NCBI GenBank assembly: GCA_027488935.1
Contig: JAIYAP010000001.1
Coordinates: forward strand, 18,421 to 82,420
DNA from: Saprospiraceae bacterium
Lineage (GTDB): Bacteria > Bacteroidota > Bacteroidia > Chitinophagales > Saprospiraceae
Direction of reading: 5' to 3'
Length of the DNA: 64,000 nucleotides
Numbering within the stretch: position 1 is the first letter of the stretch; every line of letters starts with the position of its first letter. The position numbers and the translations under genes were made by a program. Of the stretch, positions 24,513-33,441 are shown piece by piece. Under the pieces are notes generated by a model. The model saw nothing but the letters and a program-made list of their open reading frames with translations. It ran no database searches and had not been told where the DNA came from.

Positions 24513-26498
24513 ATGCATCGGATTTTCACTAAAAGTTATAGCCTTTTACTTCTATTGTCGCTGTGCAGTAGTTGGTATTCCCCCCTCCAAGCCAACATTC
24601 GCCTGCCCCAACTTTTTGCCAGCCATATGGTGCTTCAGCGCGACCGTCCGATTCCAATCTGGGGTTGGGCCAATCCGAAAGAAACCATCACAGTTACGTT
24701 TAAAGGACAAACCCAAACGGTTGTTGCCGGCAAAGATGGTACCTGGCGCATCACCTTAAAACCAGAACCCACAGGCGGACCGTTCGATTTGAGTTTTAAG
24801 GGGAAAAATCAAATCGTCCTACAAGATATTCTGCTGGGGGACGTATGGATTTGCTCCGGTCAATCAAATATGGAATGGGAAGTGGAAGATTCAGAAAACG
24901 CCCCTCAGGAAATAGCCAATGCTCAATTCCCCCAAATCAGGCATTTTAAAATAAATAAAACGCTGGCGATCATCCCGCAATCAGATGTACCTTCCGGCGG
25001 CTGGAATATTTGCAGCCCCGAAACAGTGGCAAAATTTACGGCAATAGGTTACTTTTTTGCCCGGGAATTGAACCAGCAACTCCATATACCCATCGGCCTG
25101 ATTAATACCAGCTGGGGCGGCACAATGGTCGAAACCTGGATTAGCAAAGAAGCCTTTGCCCAAAATCCCGATTTTAAAGACATGATCGCCGATTTGCCGG
25201 TGATTGACCTCGATTCTTTGTCGAAAGTGAAAAAGGCAACGCTAAACAAGCATGTGCTAAGGCTACAAGGCCCATTTTCTGACAGCAGCATGATTAGCCA
25301 ATGGAAAAATCTGAACTATAACGACTCGAACTGGCCATCGTTGATTGCACCCGGCAATTGGGAAACTCAATCACTCGGCGAATTTGACGGGGAAGTATGG
25401 CTGCGCAAAACGTTTGAACTGGATTCAGCAGATCATATTAAAGATGCCCTGCTTCGGCTCGCCAAGATTGATGATTGGGACGAAACCTACCTCAACGGCG
25501 TCCGCATCGGCGGTATGGATCGCTATACTTTCTTGCGTAAATATGCAATCCCAGCCGGTTTATTGCAAAAAGGCAAAAATGTCATCGCGGTAAAAGTAAC
25601 CGATACGGGCGGCGGTGGCGGTATTTGGGGTGACGCCAGCGATTTATTTTTGACAATGGATCAAATACAACTTTCCTTGGCAGGCGCCTGGAAATTTCAG
25701 GTTGCAAAGATTTCCATCATTAGCCATGGCATTGGCCCCAACGACTACCCTACCCTCCTGTACAACGCCATGATCGCACCGCTTATTCCGGCAGGCATCA
25801 AAGGCGCAATTTGGTACCAGGGCGAATCGAATGCCAATCGTGCGGAGGAATACCAAAAAAGTTTTCCGCTGCTCATCAATGACTGGCGCAAACGTTGGAA
25901 TCAGGGCGATTTTCCGTTCTATTTTGTGCAATTGGCCAGTTTTAAAGCCCAAAATGGCAATAGCAAACAAGGCAGTACCTGGGCCGAATTGCGCGAAGCC
26001 CAAACCAAAACCTTGCAATTACCCCATACCGGCATGGCAATTACGACCGACATCGGGAACCCCGAGGATATTCACCCCCGCAACAAACAAGATGTTGGGA
26101 AACGATTGGCCGCGCTCGCCCTAAACAACGACTATGGACAAGCAACCATTTGTCAAGGCCCTACCTTAAATGCAATGACGGTGGAAGGAAATCGAGCCAT
26201 TTTATCCTTTGGCAACCTGGGAACGGGTTTGATGACAAAAGACAAATACGGATACCTGAGAGGCTTTGAAATAGCAGGAGCAGATCAGAAATTTTACTAT
26301 GCCAAAGCATGGATTGAAAACAACCATGTAGTTGTATTTCAGGAAAATGTACCTGCTCCTGTGGCGGTACGGTATGGCTGGGCCGATGATGCTGGCGATA
26401 ACAATCTATACAATCAGGAAGGATTTCCAGCACCACCTTTCAGAACAGACAACTGGCCTGGCATCACGGCTGGAAGAAAATATAAAATAAAACCATAA
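24513..26498 (+). CDS. Sialate O-acetylesterase (SGNH hydrolase)
   Basis: 661 residues with a signal peptide (ends about LQANIRLP). An N-terminal beta domain contains LFASHMVLQRDRPIPIWGWA, the family opening. The SGNH core starts at GDVWICSGQSNMEW (nucleophile Ser in GQSNM); NTSWGGTMVETWIS and AIWYQGESNANRAEEY are the oxyanion and Asn blocks. DIHPRNKQDVGKRLA carries the C-terminal Asp-x-x-His. A GH2-like beta-sandwich (about residues 270-390) is inserted between them, as is usual for this family. Secreted esterases of this type remove acetyl groups from sialic acids or from acetylated plant polymers such as xylan; a xylanase is encoded at 60.2 kb. Confidence 0.88.
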   Translation: MHRIFTKSYSLLLLLSLCSSWYSPLQANIRLPQLFASHMVLQRDRPIPIWGWANPKETITVTFKGQTQTVVAGKDGTWRITLKPEPTGGPFDLSFKGKNQIVLQDILLGDVWICSGQSNMEWEVEDSENAPQEIANAQFPQIRHFKINKTLAIIPQSDVPSGGWNICSPETVAKFTAIGYFFARELNQQLHIPIGLINTSWGGTMVETWISKEAFAQNPDFKDMIADLPVIDLDSLSKVKKATLNKHVLRLQGPFSDSSMISQWKNLNYNDSNWPSLIAPGNWETQSLGEFDGEVWLRKTFELDSADHIKDALLRLAKIDDWDETYLNGVRIGGMDRYTFLRKYAIPAGLLQKGKNVIAVKVTDTGGGGGIWGDASDLFLTMDQIQLSLAGAWKFQVAKISIISHGIGPNDYPTLLYNAMIAPLIPAGIKGAIWYQGESNANRAEEYQKSFPLLINDWRKRWNQGDFPFYFVQLASFKAQNGNSKQGSTWAELREAQTKTLQLPHTGMAITTDIGNPEDIHPRNKQDVGKRLAALALNNDYGQATICQGPTLNAMTVEGNRAILSFGNLGTGLMTKDKYGYLRGFEIAGADQKFYYAKAWIENNHVVVFQENVPAPVAVRYGWADDAGDNNLYNQEGFPAPPFRTDNWPGITAGRKYKIKP

Positions 26499-26776
26499 CT
26501 TTTCCTTCGAATCCCACAACACCTTAAAAGCAAGTTAGAAATTCCTTAGAATTTTTAAAAGCAAAACTTTTACCCTCTAAATCCCCTACTTTTGCAAGGC
26601 AAGGGCTCAAAGGAGGCTTTGTTTTTGCTTAATTTTGGAAAAAAGTGTTGTTTATACAAATTTTGATTGGAAACTGAGCGCTTGGTGGAGCGAAGACCTG
26701 CTAAACAACGGATGAATGCGAGACCATCCGGATGCTTATAAGCCTTCGCTCTGCCTTTCGACCAGTGCACTTTTGG

Positions 26777-28177
26777 CTACAAAATAGTAGCCTTTGCAGC
26801 GTCCAACATTTTCCGTGTATCCGCCAACGTTGCTGCCTGCGCGTACACCCGAAGCACCGGCTCGGTACCAGATGCCCGAATCATCACCCAGGTATCATTG
26901 CCAAGGAGGAATTTCCAGCCATCCAAGTCTTCCATTCCCAGAATTTTATAGTCGCCAAATGCCGTATAATGTTTAGCCTTACAAGCAGCAATTACCGCTT
27001 GTTTTTGCTCCTCGGTGATGTGTAAATCGTCGCGGTCAAAGGCAAATGCGCCTACTTCGTCATACACTTCCTGCACCAAACCTTTCACCGTTTTGCCGGT
27101 GGCAGCCATAAACTCCATCACCAGCAAGCCCATCCAGATACCATCGCGCTCCGGGATATGGCCTTTTACGGCCAAACCACCCGATTCCTCACCGCCTACC
27201 AACACATCTTCTTTGGTCATGATTTCGGCGATGTACTTGAAGCCTACTTTTGTGATTTCGTAAGGCAGACCAAATTTCTCGGCCATTTTTTTCAATTTAT
27301 CGGTCACGGAGAACGTAAATACTACTTTTCCGCGCATGTTTTTGTACTTGTAGAGGTACAACAACAAAATCAGTAGGAGGTGATGGCTATCGATGAAGTT
27401 TCCATCCTCATCGTACATACCAATCCGGTCGGCATCGCCATCGGTGGCCAAACCTGCATCAATTTTCGGGTTCTTTTTGATCAAATTGCTCAATTCCAGC
27501 AAGTTGCGGTGGATGGGCTCTGGCGCCTGTCCGTGCATACCCGGGTTCCAATCGCAATGCAAAAAGATAGAACGAGGCAATAATGCCTTCACAGCGCGCT
27601 GTCCCGCGCCATACATCGCATCGTAAGCTAATTTAATACCTGCGCCTTTCATCAGTTTTAAATCAAAACTTTTACGCGCATGTTGCAAATACAATTTCTC
27701 CAAATCTGCATCTACAACCAATTTCTTTTGCACCAAATCGTAGATAGATGGCAAATTGGTAACCGAGCAAACTTCCGGAATAAAGGTTTCAACCTCCGCA
27801 ATATCGGACGGAATCATCGGGCCACCGTAAGCCGCTTTCAGTTTGTAACCATTGTAAGAAGGCGGGTTATGGCTGGCGGTGATGACAATACCCAAATCGG
27901 CTTTCAGTTTAACTACACCCAAGGAAACCATCGGTGTACTTACAAATCCGACCCCAATGTGGCTTTTGATACCATGTGCGCCAAGCACCCGTGCGGTGAC
28001 TTCCGTGAACAGCAAACCGCCAAACCGGCAATCGTAGCCGATCACCGCTTTTTTCATTTTATGCTTTTTCATAAAGAGCGCAGTCGCTTCTGCGACCCGC
28101 ATCACGTTTTCAACCGTGTAGTCGTCGGCAATGATTGCGCGCCAACCATCGGTACCGAATTTGATAGGAATAGCCAT
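26777..28177 (-). CDS. Phosphoglucomutase / phosphomannomutase family
   Basis: 466 residues. All four signature loops of the alpha-D-phosphohexomutase superfamily are present: the phosphoserine loop TASHNPPSYNGYK, the Mg-binding DGDADRIG, the sugar-specificity loop GGEESGGL, and the phosphate-binding RASGTEPVLRVYA. GEESGG suggests glucose/mannose phosphates rather than glucosamine phosphate. It starts at an ATG at 28177. The 278-base gap on its 3' side, up to the esterase, holds only a lone TACTTTTG (26587) and a small hairpin (26608-26621). Confidence 0.92.
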   Translation of the reverse strand: MAIPIKFGTDGWRAIIADDYTVENVMRVAEATALFMKKHKMKKAVIGYDCRFGGLLFTEVTARVLGAHGIKSHIGVGFVSTPMVSLGVVKLKADLGIVITASHNPPSYNGYKLKAAYGGPMIPSDIAEVETFIPEVCSVTNLPSIYDLVQKKLVVDADLEKLYLQHARKSFDLKLMKGAGIKLAYDAMYGAGQRAVKALLPRSIFLHCDWNPGMHGQAPEPIHRNLLELSNLIKKNPKIDAGLATDGDADRIGMYDEDGNFIDSHHLLLILLLYLYKYKNMRGKVVFTFSVTDKLKKMAEKFGLPYEITKVGFKYIAEIMTKEDVLVGGEESGGLAVKGHIPERDGIWMGLLVMEFMAATGKTVKGLVQEVYDEVGAFAFDRDDLHITEEQKQAVIAACKAKHYTAFGDYKILGMEDLDGWKFLLGNDTWVMIRASGTEPVLRVYAQAATLADTRKMLDAAKATIL

Positions 28178-28330
28178 GTTTTAAATATGCGTTATGATTT
28201 GAAGATGAGATTTGGACATGCTGCAAATATTGTTCCTTTAAAAATCACTTGTGATTTGCACAACATTTTGGGCAAATGTATTGGTTCATAAGCGTAGTTT
28301 TGTGCGGATATTAAAAAAAACACATAAAAG

Positions 28331-28978
28331 TTGACAGATTCTTACCGACATAAAGGCTTGCGCAAACGATTGGTCGATACGCTGCGTAAACGAGGCATTA
28401 CTGATGAAGCTGTTTTGGCGGCTTTGCTGGCCGTGCCGCGGCATTTTTTCCTCGATAATGCCTTTGCCGAGCATGCTTATGAGGATAAAGCCTTCCCAAT
28501 TGGTAACGAACAAACCATTTCCCAGCCTTTCACGGTGGCCTATCAAACCATGCTGCTGGATGTGCATGCAAACGACCGCATCCTTGAAATTGGCACAGGT
28601 TCGGGCTACCAGGCTGCTATTTTGGCCGCCCTCGGCGCACGGGTGTATACCATCGAACGACAGGAGGATTTACACCTGGCATCCAAAGACCTGCTCCAAA
28701 AAATGGGTTTTAAAACGATTCAATGTTTTTTTGGCGACGGCACCAAGGGTTTACCCGATTTTGCCCCCTACGATAAAATTATTGTTACGGCCGGCGCACC
28801 TGTCATCCCGGATGCCCTAAAAGCCCAGTTAATGATTGGAGGAAGTTTGGTTATTCCAGTTGGCGAATCGGTACAATATATGCACCATATTAAAAGGTTG
28901 GCAGCCGGGTCTTATCAGACTGAAGTGTTGGAAGCTTGCCGTTTTGTTCCGTTTCTTGAAGGTGTTCAGAAACGCTAA
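28331..28978 (+). CDS. pcm: Protein-L-isoaspartate O-methyltransferase
   Basis: 215 residues. Repairs isoaspartyl residues using SAM. Motifs: VPRHFFLDNAFAEHAYEDKAFPIGNEQTISQPFTVAYQ pattern at the N-terminus, the SAM-binding ILEIGTGSGYQAAILA, and the YDKIIVTAGAP strand. The only suitable start is the TTG at 28331, giving LTDSYRHKGLRKRLV, where Pcm proteins normally begin. rlmB follows after 11 bases. Confidence 0.92.
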   Translation: MTDSYRHKGLRKRLVDTLRKRGITDEAVLAALLAVPRHFFLDNAFAEHAYEDKAFPIGNEQTISQPFTVAYQTMLLDVHANDRILEIGTGSGYQAAILAALGARVYTIERQEDLHLASKDLLQKMGFKTIQCFFGDGTKGLPDFAPYDKIIVTAGAPVIPDALKAQLMIGGSLVIPVGESVQYMHHIKRLAAGSYQTEVLEACRFVPFLEGVQKR

Positions 28979-28989
28979 ACCACTCAAAT

Positions 28990-29727
28990 ATGTCTAATTT
29001 AATATATGGCCACCATCCGGTAGTCGAAGCAATTCGCGCCGGCAAAGCAGTAGAAAAATTGTTTTTTCAGCAAGGCGTACGTGGCGAATTGGAAAAGGAA
29101 ATTCGGCACCTTGCCAAAGAATACGGCATTCCATTGCAAGTGGTGCCCAAAGAAAAACTCAACAAGCTGGCTGGAGGTAACCACCAAGGCGTGGCAGCGT
29201 ATCTGGCACTCGTTGATTTTCAGTCGATTGAAGATATTTTGCCCCTGGTTTTTGAACAAGGCCAGATTCCATTGCTGTTGATGCTGGACAGTGTGAGCGA
29301 TGTGCGCAATTTTGGGGCCATTTGCCGCTCAGCCGAATGTATGGGCGTGCATGCCATTATTGTGCCGCAGGCAGGATCGGCTCCGGCCAACGAAGATGCC
29401 ATGAAATCCTCGGCAGGCGCCCTCGCACGTGTACGCATTTGTCGTGTGCGCAGCCTCTTTTCTACCTTGGAATGGCTACAACAGGCTGGTATTCAAATTG
29501 TTGCAACTGCATTAACCGCCCAGGCATACCCAACCTATGAGGTAGATTTTACCCTGCCCACTGCCATTTTGATGGGCTCGGAAGGGGTTGGCGTACATCC
29601 CAAACTCATCAAAATGTCGGACCAGGTGGTGAAGATTCCGCAAGCAACCGATTTTGATTCCCTCAATGTGAGCGTTGCGGCAGGTATTCTCTTGTATGAA
29701 TCTATCCGACAACGCGCCCTGTTATGA
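28990..29727 (+). CDS. rlmB: 23S rRNA 2'-O-methyltransferase, RlmB/TrmH (SPOUT) family
   Basis: 245 residues. An N-terminal substrate-binding domain (YGHHPVVEAIRAGKAVEKLFFQ) precedes a SPOUT methyltransferase domain with LDSVSDVRNFGAICRSAECMG, ILMGSEGVGVHP and the terminal SLNVSVAAGILLYES knot. This is the RlmB type that methylates G2251 of 23S rRNA; related TrmH paralogues cannot be excluded. Its stop overlaps the next start (ATGA at 29724). Confidence 0.88.
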   Translation: MSNLIYGHHPVVEAIRAGKAVEKLFFQQGVRGELEKEIRHLAKEYGIPLQVVPKEKLNKLAGGNHQGVAAYLALVDFQSIEDILPLVFEQGQIPLLLMLDSVSDVRNFGAICRSAECMGVHAIIVPQAGSAPANEDAMKSSAGALARVRICRVRSLFSTLEWLQQAGIQIVATALTAQAYPTYEVDFTLPTAILMGSEGVGVHPKLIKMSDQVVKIPQATDFDSLNVSVAAGILLYESIRQRALL

Positions 29728-30527
29728 TGTTTTTGGATCAAATGCACCGTAAAGTGGAACTCCCGCATTTTCCACCGCAACGGATTATTTCCCTGGTGCC
29801 GTCTCAAACCGAACTGCTGCATGCCCTTGGTTTATCCGAACAGATACTTGGTATTACCAAATTTTGCACCGATCCAAAAGAATGGTTACAGACAAAAAAA
29901 ACAGTAGGCGGTACAAAAACATTGAATATTGGAACGATTGAAGCCCTTCAACCTGATTTAATCCTGGGAAACAAAGAAGAAAACGAGCAAACGCAAGTAT
30001 TGGCTTTAATGGAGCGTTATCCCGTGTGGATGAGCGATATTATGACTCTAGAAGATGCCTGCGCAATGATACTCGGCATTGGTGCAATAACTGATCGCCT
30101 CAAGCAGGCTGAAAACTTGGTGACTGAAATTCAACATGCATTTGCAACACTTTCGGTTCCCAACCCAACCCAACGGAAGCGTACGGCGTATTTTATATGG
30201 CGCAAACCATTTATGGTAGCAGGTGCAGGCACTTTTATTGATGCAATGATGGAAAAAGCAGGCTTTGAGAATGTCTTTGGCAATCAGACCCGTTATCCTG
30301 AAATCAGCCTCGAAATCTTGAAGGCCTTGCAACCAGAAATATTATTGCTCTCTTCCGAACCCTATCCTTTTGCCTCAAAACACCTGGCCGATTTTCAGGA
30401 ACTTTGTCCCAAGGCAACCATTTTACTGGTAGATGGCACCTACTTCTCTTGGTACGGAAGCAGACTCCGCGCAGCACCGGCCTATTTTGCCCAATTGCAA
30501 CAAAGTTTACACATTAGCGCAAAATAG
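29724..30527 (+). CDS. Helical-backbone metal receptor (BtuF/FecB-like), cytoplasmic
   Basis: 267 residues. Resembles the periplasmic binding proteins for vitamin B12 and ferric siderophores: RIISLVPSQTELLHALGLSEQILGIT, TLNIGTIEALQPDLILGNKEEN, and the long connecting helix before a second lobe. It has no signal peptide or lipobox, and no ABC transporter genes are adjacent. Translation is coupled to rlmB through an ATGA overlap. The conserved cytoplasmic placement beside an rRNA methyltransferase suggests a role other than uptake, but none is known to me. Confidence 0.75.
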   Translation: MMFLDQMHRKVELPHFPPQRIISLVPSQTELLHALGLSEQILGITKFCTDPKEWLQTKKTVGGTKTLNIGTIEALQPDLILGNKEENEQTQVLALMERYPVWMSDIMTLEDACAMILGIGAITDRLKQAENLVTEIQHAFATLSVPNPTQRKRTAYFIWRKPFMVAGAGTFIDAMMEKAGFENVFGNQTRYPEISLEILKALQPEILLLSSEPYPFASKHLADFQELCPKATILLVDGTYFSWYGSRLRAAPAYFAQLQQSLHISAK

Positions 30528-30649
30528 CGCAAATTCTAGCTTCACCTTTTTGGGGATCAGGATTATTTCCTTTTTCTTTGAATTTTAATTGAGTCATTGT
30601 CCTATTGTAGCTTCTAAACCACGTTTTTTGCTTTTTTGATTTTTAACCC

Positions 30650-32311
30650 ATGAGAAATTTTGTACTTGTATTGCTTTGGGGCATCAGCCTGCCTTTGTTC
30701 GCACAAATTTATTCGGCCAATAATGCCGCCATTCCTGACGGCAATACCCCAGGCAGCATCAAAGCGGGTGAATTGATTATTCAAACCGATGGCACCAATC
30801 CAACGAACATCGAAGCGCTCAACCGCACCGGAAGCATGGTGCTGTGGATCAAGCCAATCGCATTTGATTGGAATATGTATTTAATTGGTTATGATAATAA
30901 TCAAATAAGCGCCGACTTAGCCCTGGAACAAATACGTCAAATTCGGGGTATTGTGACCGTGCAATTCAATCACCGCGCCATCGACCGGGATATTGAACCC
31001 AACGACCCTTCGTGGCTCTCCCAAGATGATATGACCCTCATTGAAGCTCCGAAAGCCTGGACCGCATCGACCGGCGGACTTACCCCGGCAGGTGATACCA
31101 TTGTTGTTGCAGTGCTCGAAAAAGGTATTTTGTTTTCGCATCCAGACTTGGTGGGCAATCGGTGGTATAACTACCAGGAAATTCCGTCAAATGGCGTGGA
31201 TGATGACAACAACGGCTACATCGACGATTTTGCAGGCTGGAATCCTCGGACCAACAAAGATGACACGGGCACAAATGGCACACACGGCACCGGCGTTACC
31301 GGGATCATTGGCGCAACGGGCAACAATGGCATCGGTGTGACCGGCGTCAACTGGAAGGTTAAAATGATGTCGATCGCCAATGTAGAATATGAAGACGAAA
31401 TCATTGCGGGCTACAATTATGTGAATAAAATGCGCAAATTGTATAACAGCAGCCAAGGGAAAAAAGGCGCTTTTGTGGTAGTCACCAATGCTTCTTTTGG
31501 CATTGACAATGCGCAACCCGAATCCCACCCACTATGGTGCGCCGTATATGACTCGCTGGGTAAAAACGGTGTGTTAAATATAGGTGCTACTTCCAACGCC
31601 AATGTAAATGTAGAAGTGAGCGGCGATATGCCTACCCGTTGTACCAGTGAATACCTCATCGCGGTGAACAACATCACCAAATTGGGCGTAAAAGCACCCG
31701 CTACCGGGTATGGTAAAACCTCCATCGACCTGGGTGCACCGGGTACCGATACATATACGACAGCCAACCTCGGTTCGCCTACCCCCATTCCAAGTTATGG
31801 CAAATTAGGCGGTACTTCTGCTGCAACTCCCCATGTAACCGGCGCCGTGGGGTTGCTGTATAGTTTTGATTGCCCGACCTTCACCAGCGATGCCCGCACC
31901 GATCCTGCCGCTTGCGCACGCCGGGTGCGCGATGCCATTCTGCTTAATACAGAACCAGAACCAACACTTGCAAATATCACCACAACCGGCGGCTACCTCA
32001 ATTTGAGCAGGGCACTGGATTCGGTCATCAAACTCTGCGAGGGCGTGGTTGGAACGCTCCAAATCCTGAAAGTAAATACACAACCCGATGGCCAAAAGAT
32101 CACGGTGTTTTATCAGACGCCCACTTTTGACACCTACACCTTGCGCGTGTTCAACATGCTGGGGCAACAATTGCACGAACAAACCTTATATCCGCAGCAA
32201 TTTCAGGCAAATTTTGTTGAAATCAACTTAAAGGAACTTCCTGCGGGCATGTATGTGTTGAATATAAACAAGGGTAAAAACATGGTCGCAAGAAAATTTC
32301 CAAAATTTTAA
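30650..32311 (+). CDS. Secreted S8 (subtilisin-like) protease with T9SS sorting domain
   Basis: 553 residues. Signal peptide MRNFVLVLLWGISLPLFAQ, a short prodomain, an S8 catalytic domain and a C-terminal type A sorting domain (about residues 465-553) ending VLNINKGKNMVARKF, for export by the type IX system. The catalytic His212 (THGTG) and Ser390 (GGTSAATPHV) are present, but the position of the catalytic Asp is Glu157 (VVAVLEKGILFSHPDL, where VAVIDTG is usual). Calcium-type loops such as NGVDDDNNGYIDD are intact. The Asp-to-Glu change may lower or alter activity. Confidence 0.88.
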   Translation: MRNFVLVLLWGISLPLFAQIYSANNAAIPDGNTPGSIKAGELIIQTDGTNPTNIEALNRTGSMVLWIKPIAFDWNMYLIGYDNNQISADLALEQIRQIRGIVTVQFNHRAIDRDIEPNDPSWLSQDDMTLIEAPKAWTASTGGLTPAGDTIVVAVLEKGILFSHPDLVGNRWYNYQEIPSNGVDDDNNGYIDDFAGWNPRTNKDDTGTNGTHGTGVTGIIGATGNNGIGVTGVNWKVKMMSIANVEYEDEIIAGYNYVNKMRKLYNSSQGKKGAFVVVTNASFGIDNAQPESHPLWCAVYDSLGKNGVLNIGATSNANVNVEVSGDMPTRCTSEYLIAVNNITKLGVKAPATGYGKTSIDLGAPGTDTYTTANLGSPTPIPSYGKLGGTSAATPHVTGAVGLLYSFDCPTFTSDARTDPAACARRVRDAILLNTEPEPTLANITTTGGYLNLSRALDSVIKLCEGVVGTLQILKVNTQPDGQKITVFYQTPTFDTYTLRVFNMLGQQLHEQTLYPQQFQANFVEINLKELPAGMYVLNINKGKNMVARKFPKF

Positions 32312-32319
32312 AACATTTC

Positions 32320-32351
32320 TTGGTTTTTAGATTGTCCTTGTATTATCTTTG
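32320..32351 (+). promoter_or_regulatory. Bacteroidota-type promoter for tRNA-Arg and the ribosomal cluster
   Basis: TTG (32320-32322), 21 bases, TATCTTTG (32344-32351). Transcription should start about 8-10 bases later, shortly before the tRNA at 32374. Confidence 0.8.
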
Positions 32352-32373
32352 CAGCCCGAAAGTACAAGGATTC

Positions 32374-32449
32374 GGCTTCGTAGCTTAATGGATAGAGCAT
32401 CTGACTACGGATCAGAAGGTTAGTGGTTCGAGTCCACTCGAGGTCACCA
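32374..32449 (+). tRNA. tRNA-Arg (anticodon ACG)
   Basis: 76 bases including an encoded CCA end. The 5' GGCTTCG pairs with the 3' CGAGGTC over seven positions with two wobbles. The anticodon stem TCTGA/TCAGA encloses loop CTACGGA, anticodon ACG. The T-arm is GTGG-TTCGAGT-CCAC. All arms fold normally. It is probably cotranscribed with rpmB downstream. Confidence 0.95.
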
Positions 32450-32560
32450 GATTTAAGTGCCTGTGTGTGTAGATGTTGAATAAGATTTTAAAACCTTATT
32501 TAACAAACATACTAAACACACGGGCACTTTTACACTTAAACACTCAAGAATAAAAGAGTC

Positions 32561-32821
32561 ATGCCAAAAGTTTGTGATTTGACGGGCAAAAAGCCGATCA
32601 CGGGAAACCATGTATCGCACTCCAACCGAAAAACCAAGCGTCGGTTCCTTCCTAACCTGCAAACGAAGAAATTCTTTATGCCGGAAACAGGTGAGTGGAT
32701 TACGCTGAAGGTGAGCGCCTCTGCGATTCGCACGATCAGTAAATTAGGCCTTTACTCCTACATTAAAAAGTTGGAGAAAAAAGGTGAAATCATTTACAAC
32801 GGCGACGAAGCAGGCATGTAA
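32561..32821 (+). CDS. rpmB: 50S ribosomal protein L28
   Basis: 86 residues starting MPKVCDLTGKKPITGNHVSHSNRKTKRRFLPN in pattern, the canonical bL28 N-terminus. C-terminal KVSASAIRTISKLGLYSYIKKL also fits. It is followed by rpmG after 36 bases. Confidence 0.97.
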   Translation: MPKVCDLTGKKPITGNHVSHSNRKTKRRFLPNLQTKKFFMPETGEWITLKVSASAIRTISKLGLYSYIKKLEKKGEIIYNGDEAGM

Positions 32822-32857
32822 GCCTTTTCATTTATTATTTTTAAAAGTTTTTGAACA

Positions 32858-33046
32858 ATGGCAAAGAAAAGCAGAGGCAATCGTATCCAGATCATTCTGG
32901 AATGCACGGAACACAAAACAAGTGGTTTGCCCGGCACTTCACGTCACATCACACAAAAGAACCGGAAGAACACACCGGATCGGATGGAACTGAAAAAGTA
33001 CAACCCGATCATGCGTAAGTACACCGTTCACCGTGAGATTAAATAA
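32858..33046 (+). CDS. rpmG: 50S ribosomal protein L33
   Basis: 62 residues: [20 protein letters not shown] ... [25 protein letters not shown] in pattern, the bL33 fold. It lacks the CxxC zinc pairs (only one Cys), the zinc-free form common in Bacteroidota. It lies between rpmB and the DUF4295 gene. Confidence 0.97.
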   Translation: MAKKSRGNRIQIILECTEHKTSGLPGTSRHITQKNRKNTPDRMELKKYNPIMRKYTVHREIK

Positions 33047-33077
33047 CATTCCTACACCTCGTAAACGATAAAGGAAC

Positions 33078-33257
33078 ATGGCAAAGAAAGTTTCTAAAAA
33101 CGCCCGTGTAGCACAACGTGCTGCAAACGCAGGTTCCGGTAAAGACCACGTGAAAGTGGTTAAATCTGTTAAAGATCCGGTTACTGGTCGTTACACTTAC
33201 AAAGCAATGATCGTTCACAAAGACAAAGTGAAAGATTTCTTCGCTGACGTGAAGTAA
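33078..33257 (+). CDS. DUF4295 family small basic protein, ribosome-associated
   Basis: A 59-residue gene: MAKKVSKNARVAQRAANAGS, then a Lys-rich body ending VKDFFADVK. This matches DUF4295, a family restricted to Bacteroidota and almost always encoded directly after rpmG. From memory, it may be the extra large-subunit protein named bL38 in Bacteroidota ribosome structures; I could not verify this. It starts 31 bases after rpmG. In many relatives ftsY follows; here a terminator does. Confidence 0.85.
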   Translation: MAKKVSKNARVAQRAANAGSGKDHVKVVKSVKDPVTGRYTYKAMIVHKDKVKDFFADVK

Positions 33258-33292
33258 CATATCACCTGGTTTTTATCAGGTAATATGGTTAT

Positions 33293-33336
33293 AAAAAAAG
33301 GCTGCATCTTAAGTTCGCTTAAGGTGCAGCCTTTTG
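33293..33336 (+). terminator. Rho-independent terminator after the ribosomal cluster
   Basis: Stem 33300-33313 (GGCTGCATCTTAAG) pairs with 33318-33331 around a TTCG loop, with one mismatch, followed by TTTT. An A-run precedes it, so it may also act on the opposite strand. Confidence 0.9.
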
Positions 33337-33348
33337 GCTATTTTACCC

Positions 33349-33440
33349 AGATTTAAATGGATTTGAAGGATGGATGGATAAAATTGATTTTCAAAGGATT
33401 AGAAGACAGCTGTTTTCTTAACCACTTTGCGTTGACTATA
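33349..33440. repeat. Dispersed repeat, copy A (92 bases)
   Basis: About nine in ten positions match 60078-60172. The copy starts AGATTTAAATGGATTTGAAG and ends GTTGACTATA. It lies between the ribosomal terminator and the stop codon of the minus-strand T9SS gene. No ORF or transposase lies inside. Confidence 0.8.
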
Positions 33441-33441
33441 C

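Noticed and set aside
26499..26776. Small RNA or leader downstream of a TACTTTTG at 26587
   Set aside because: There is no -33 element, and the only structure is a 5-base-pair hairpin with five T at 26608-26626; too weak to call. The 66-residue minus-strand ORF there has no recognisable features.
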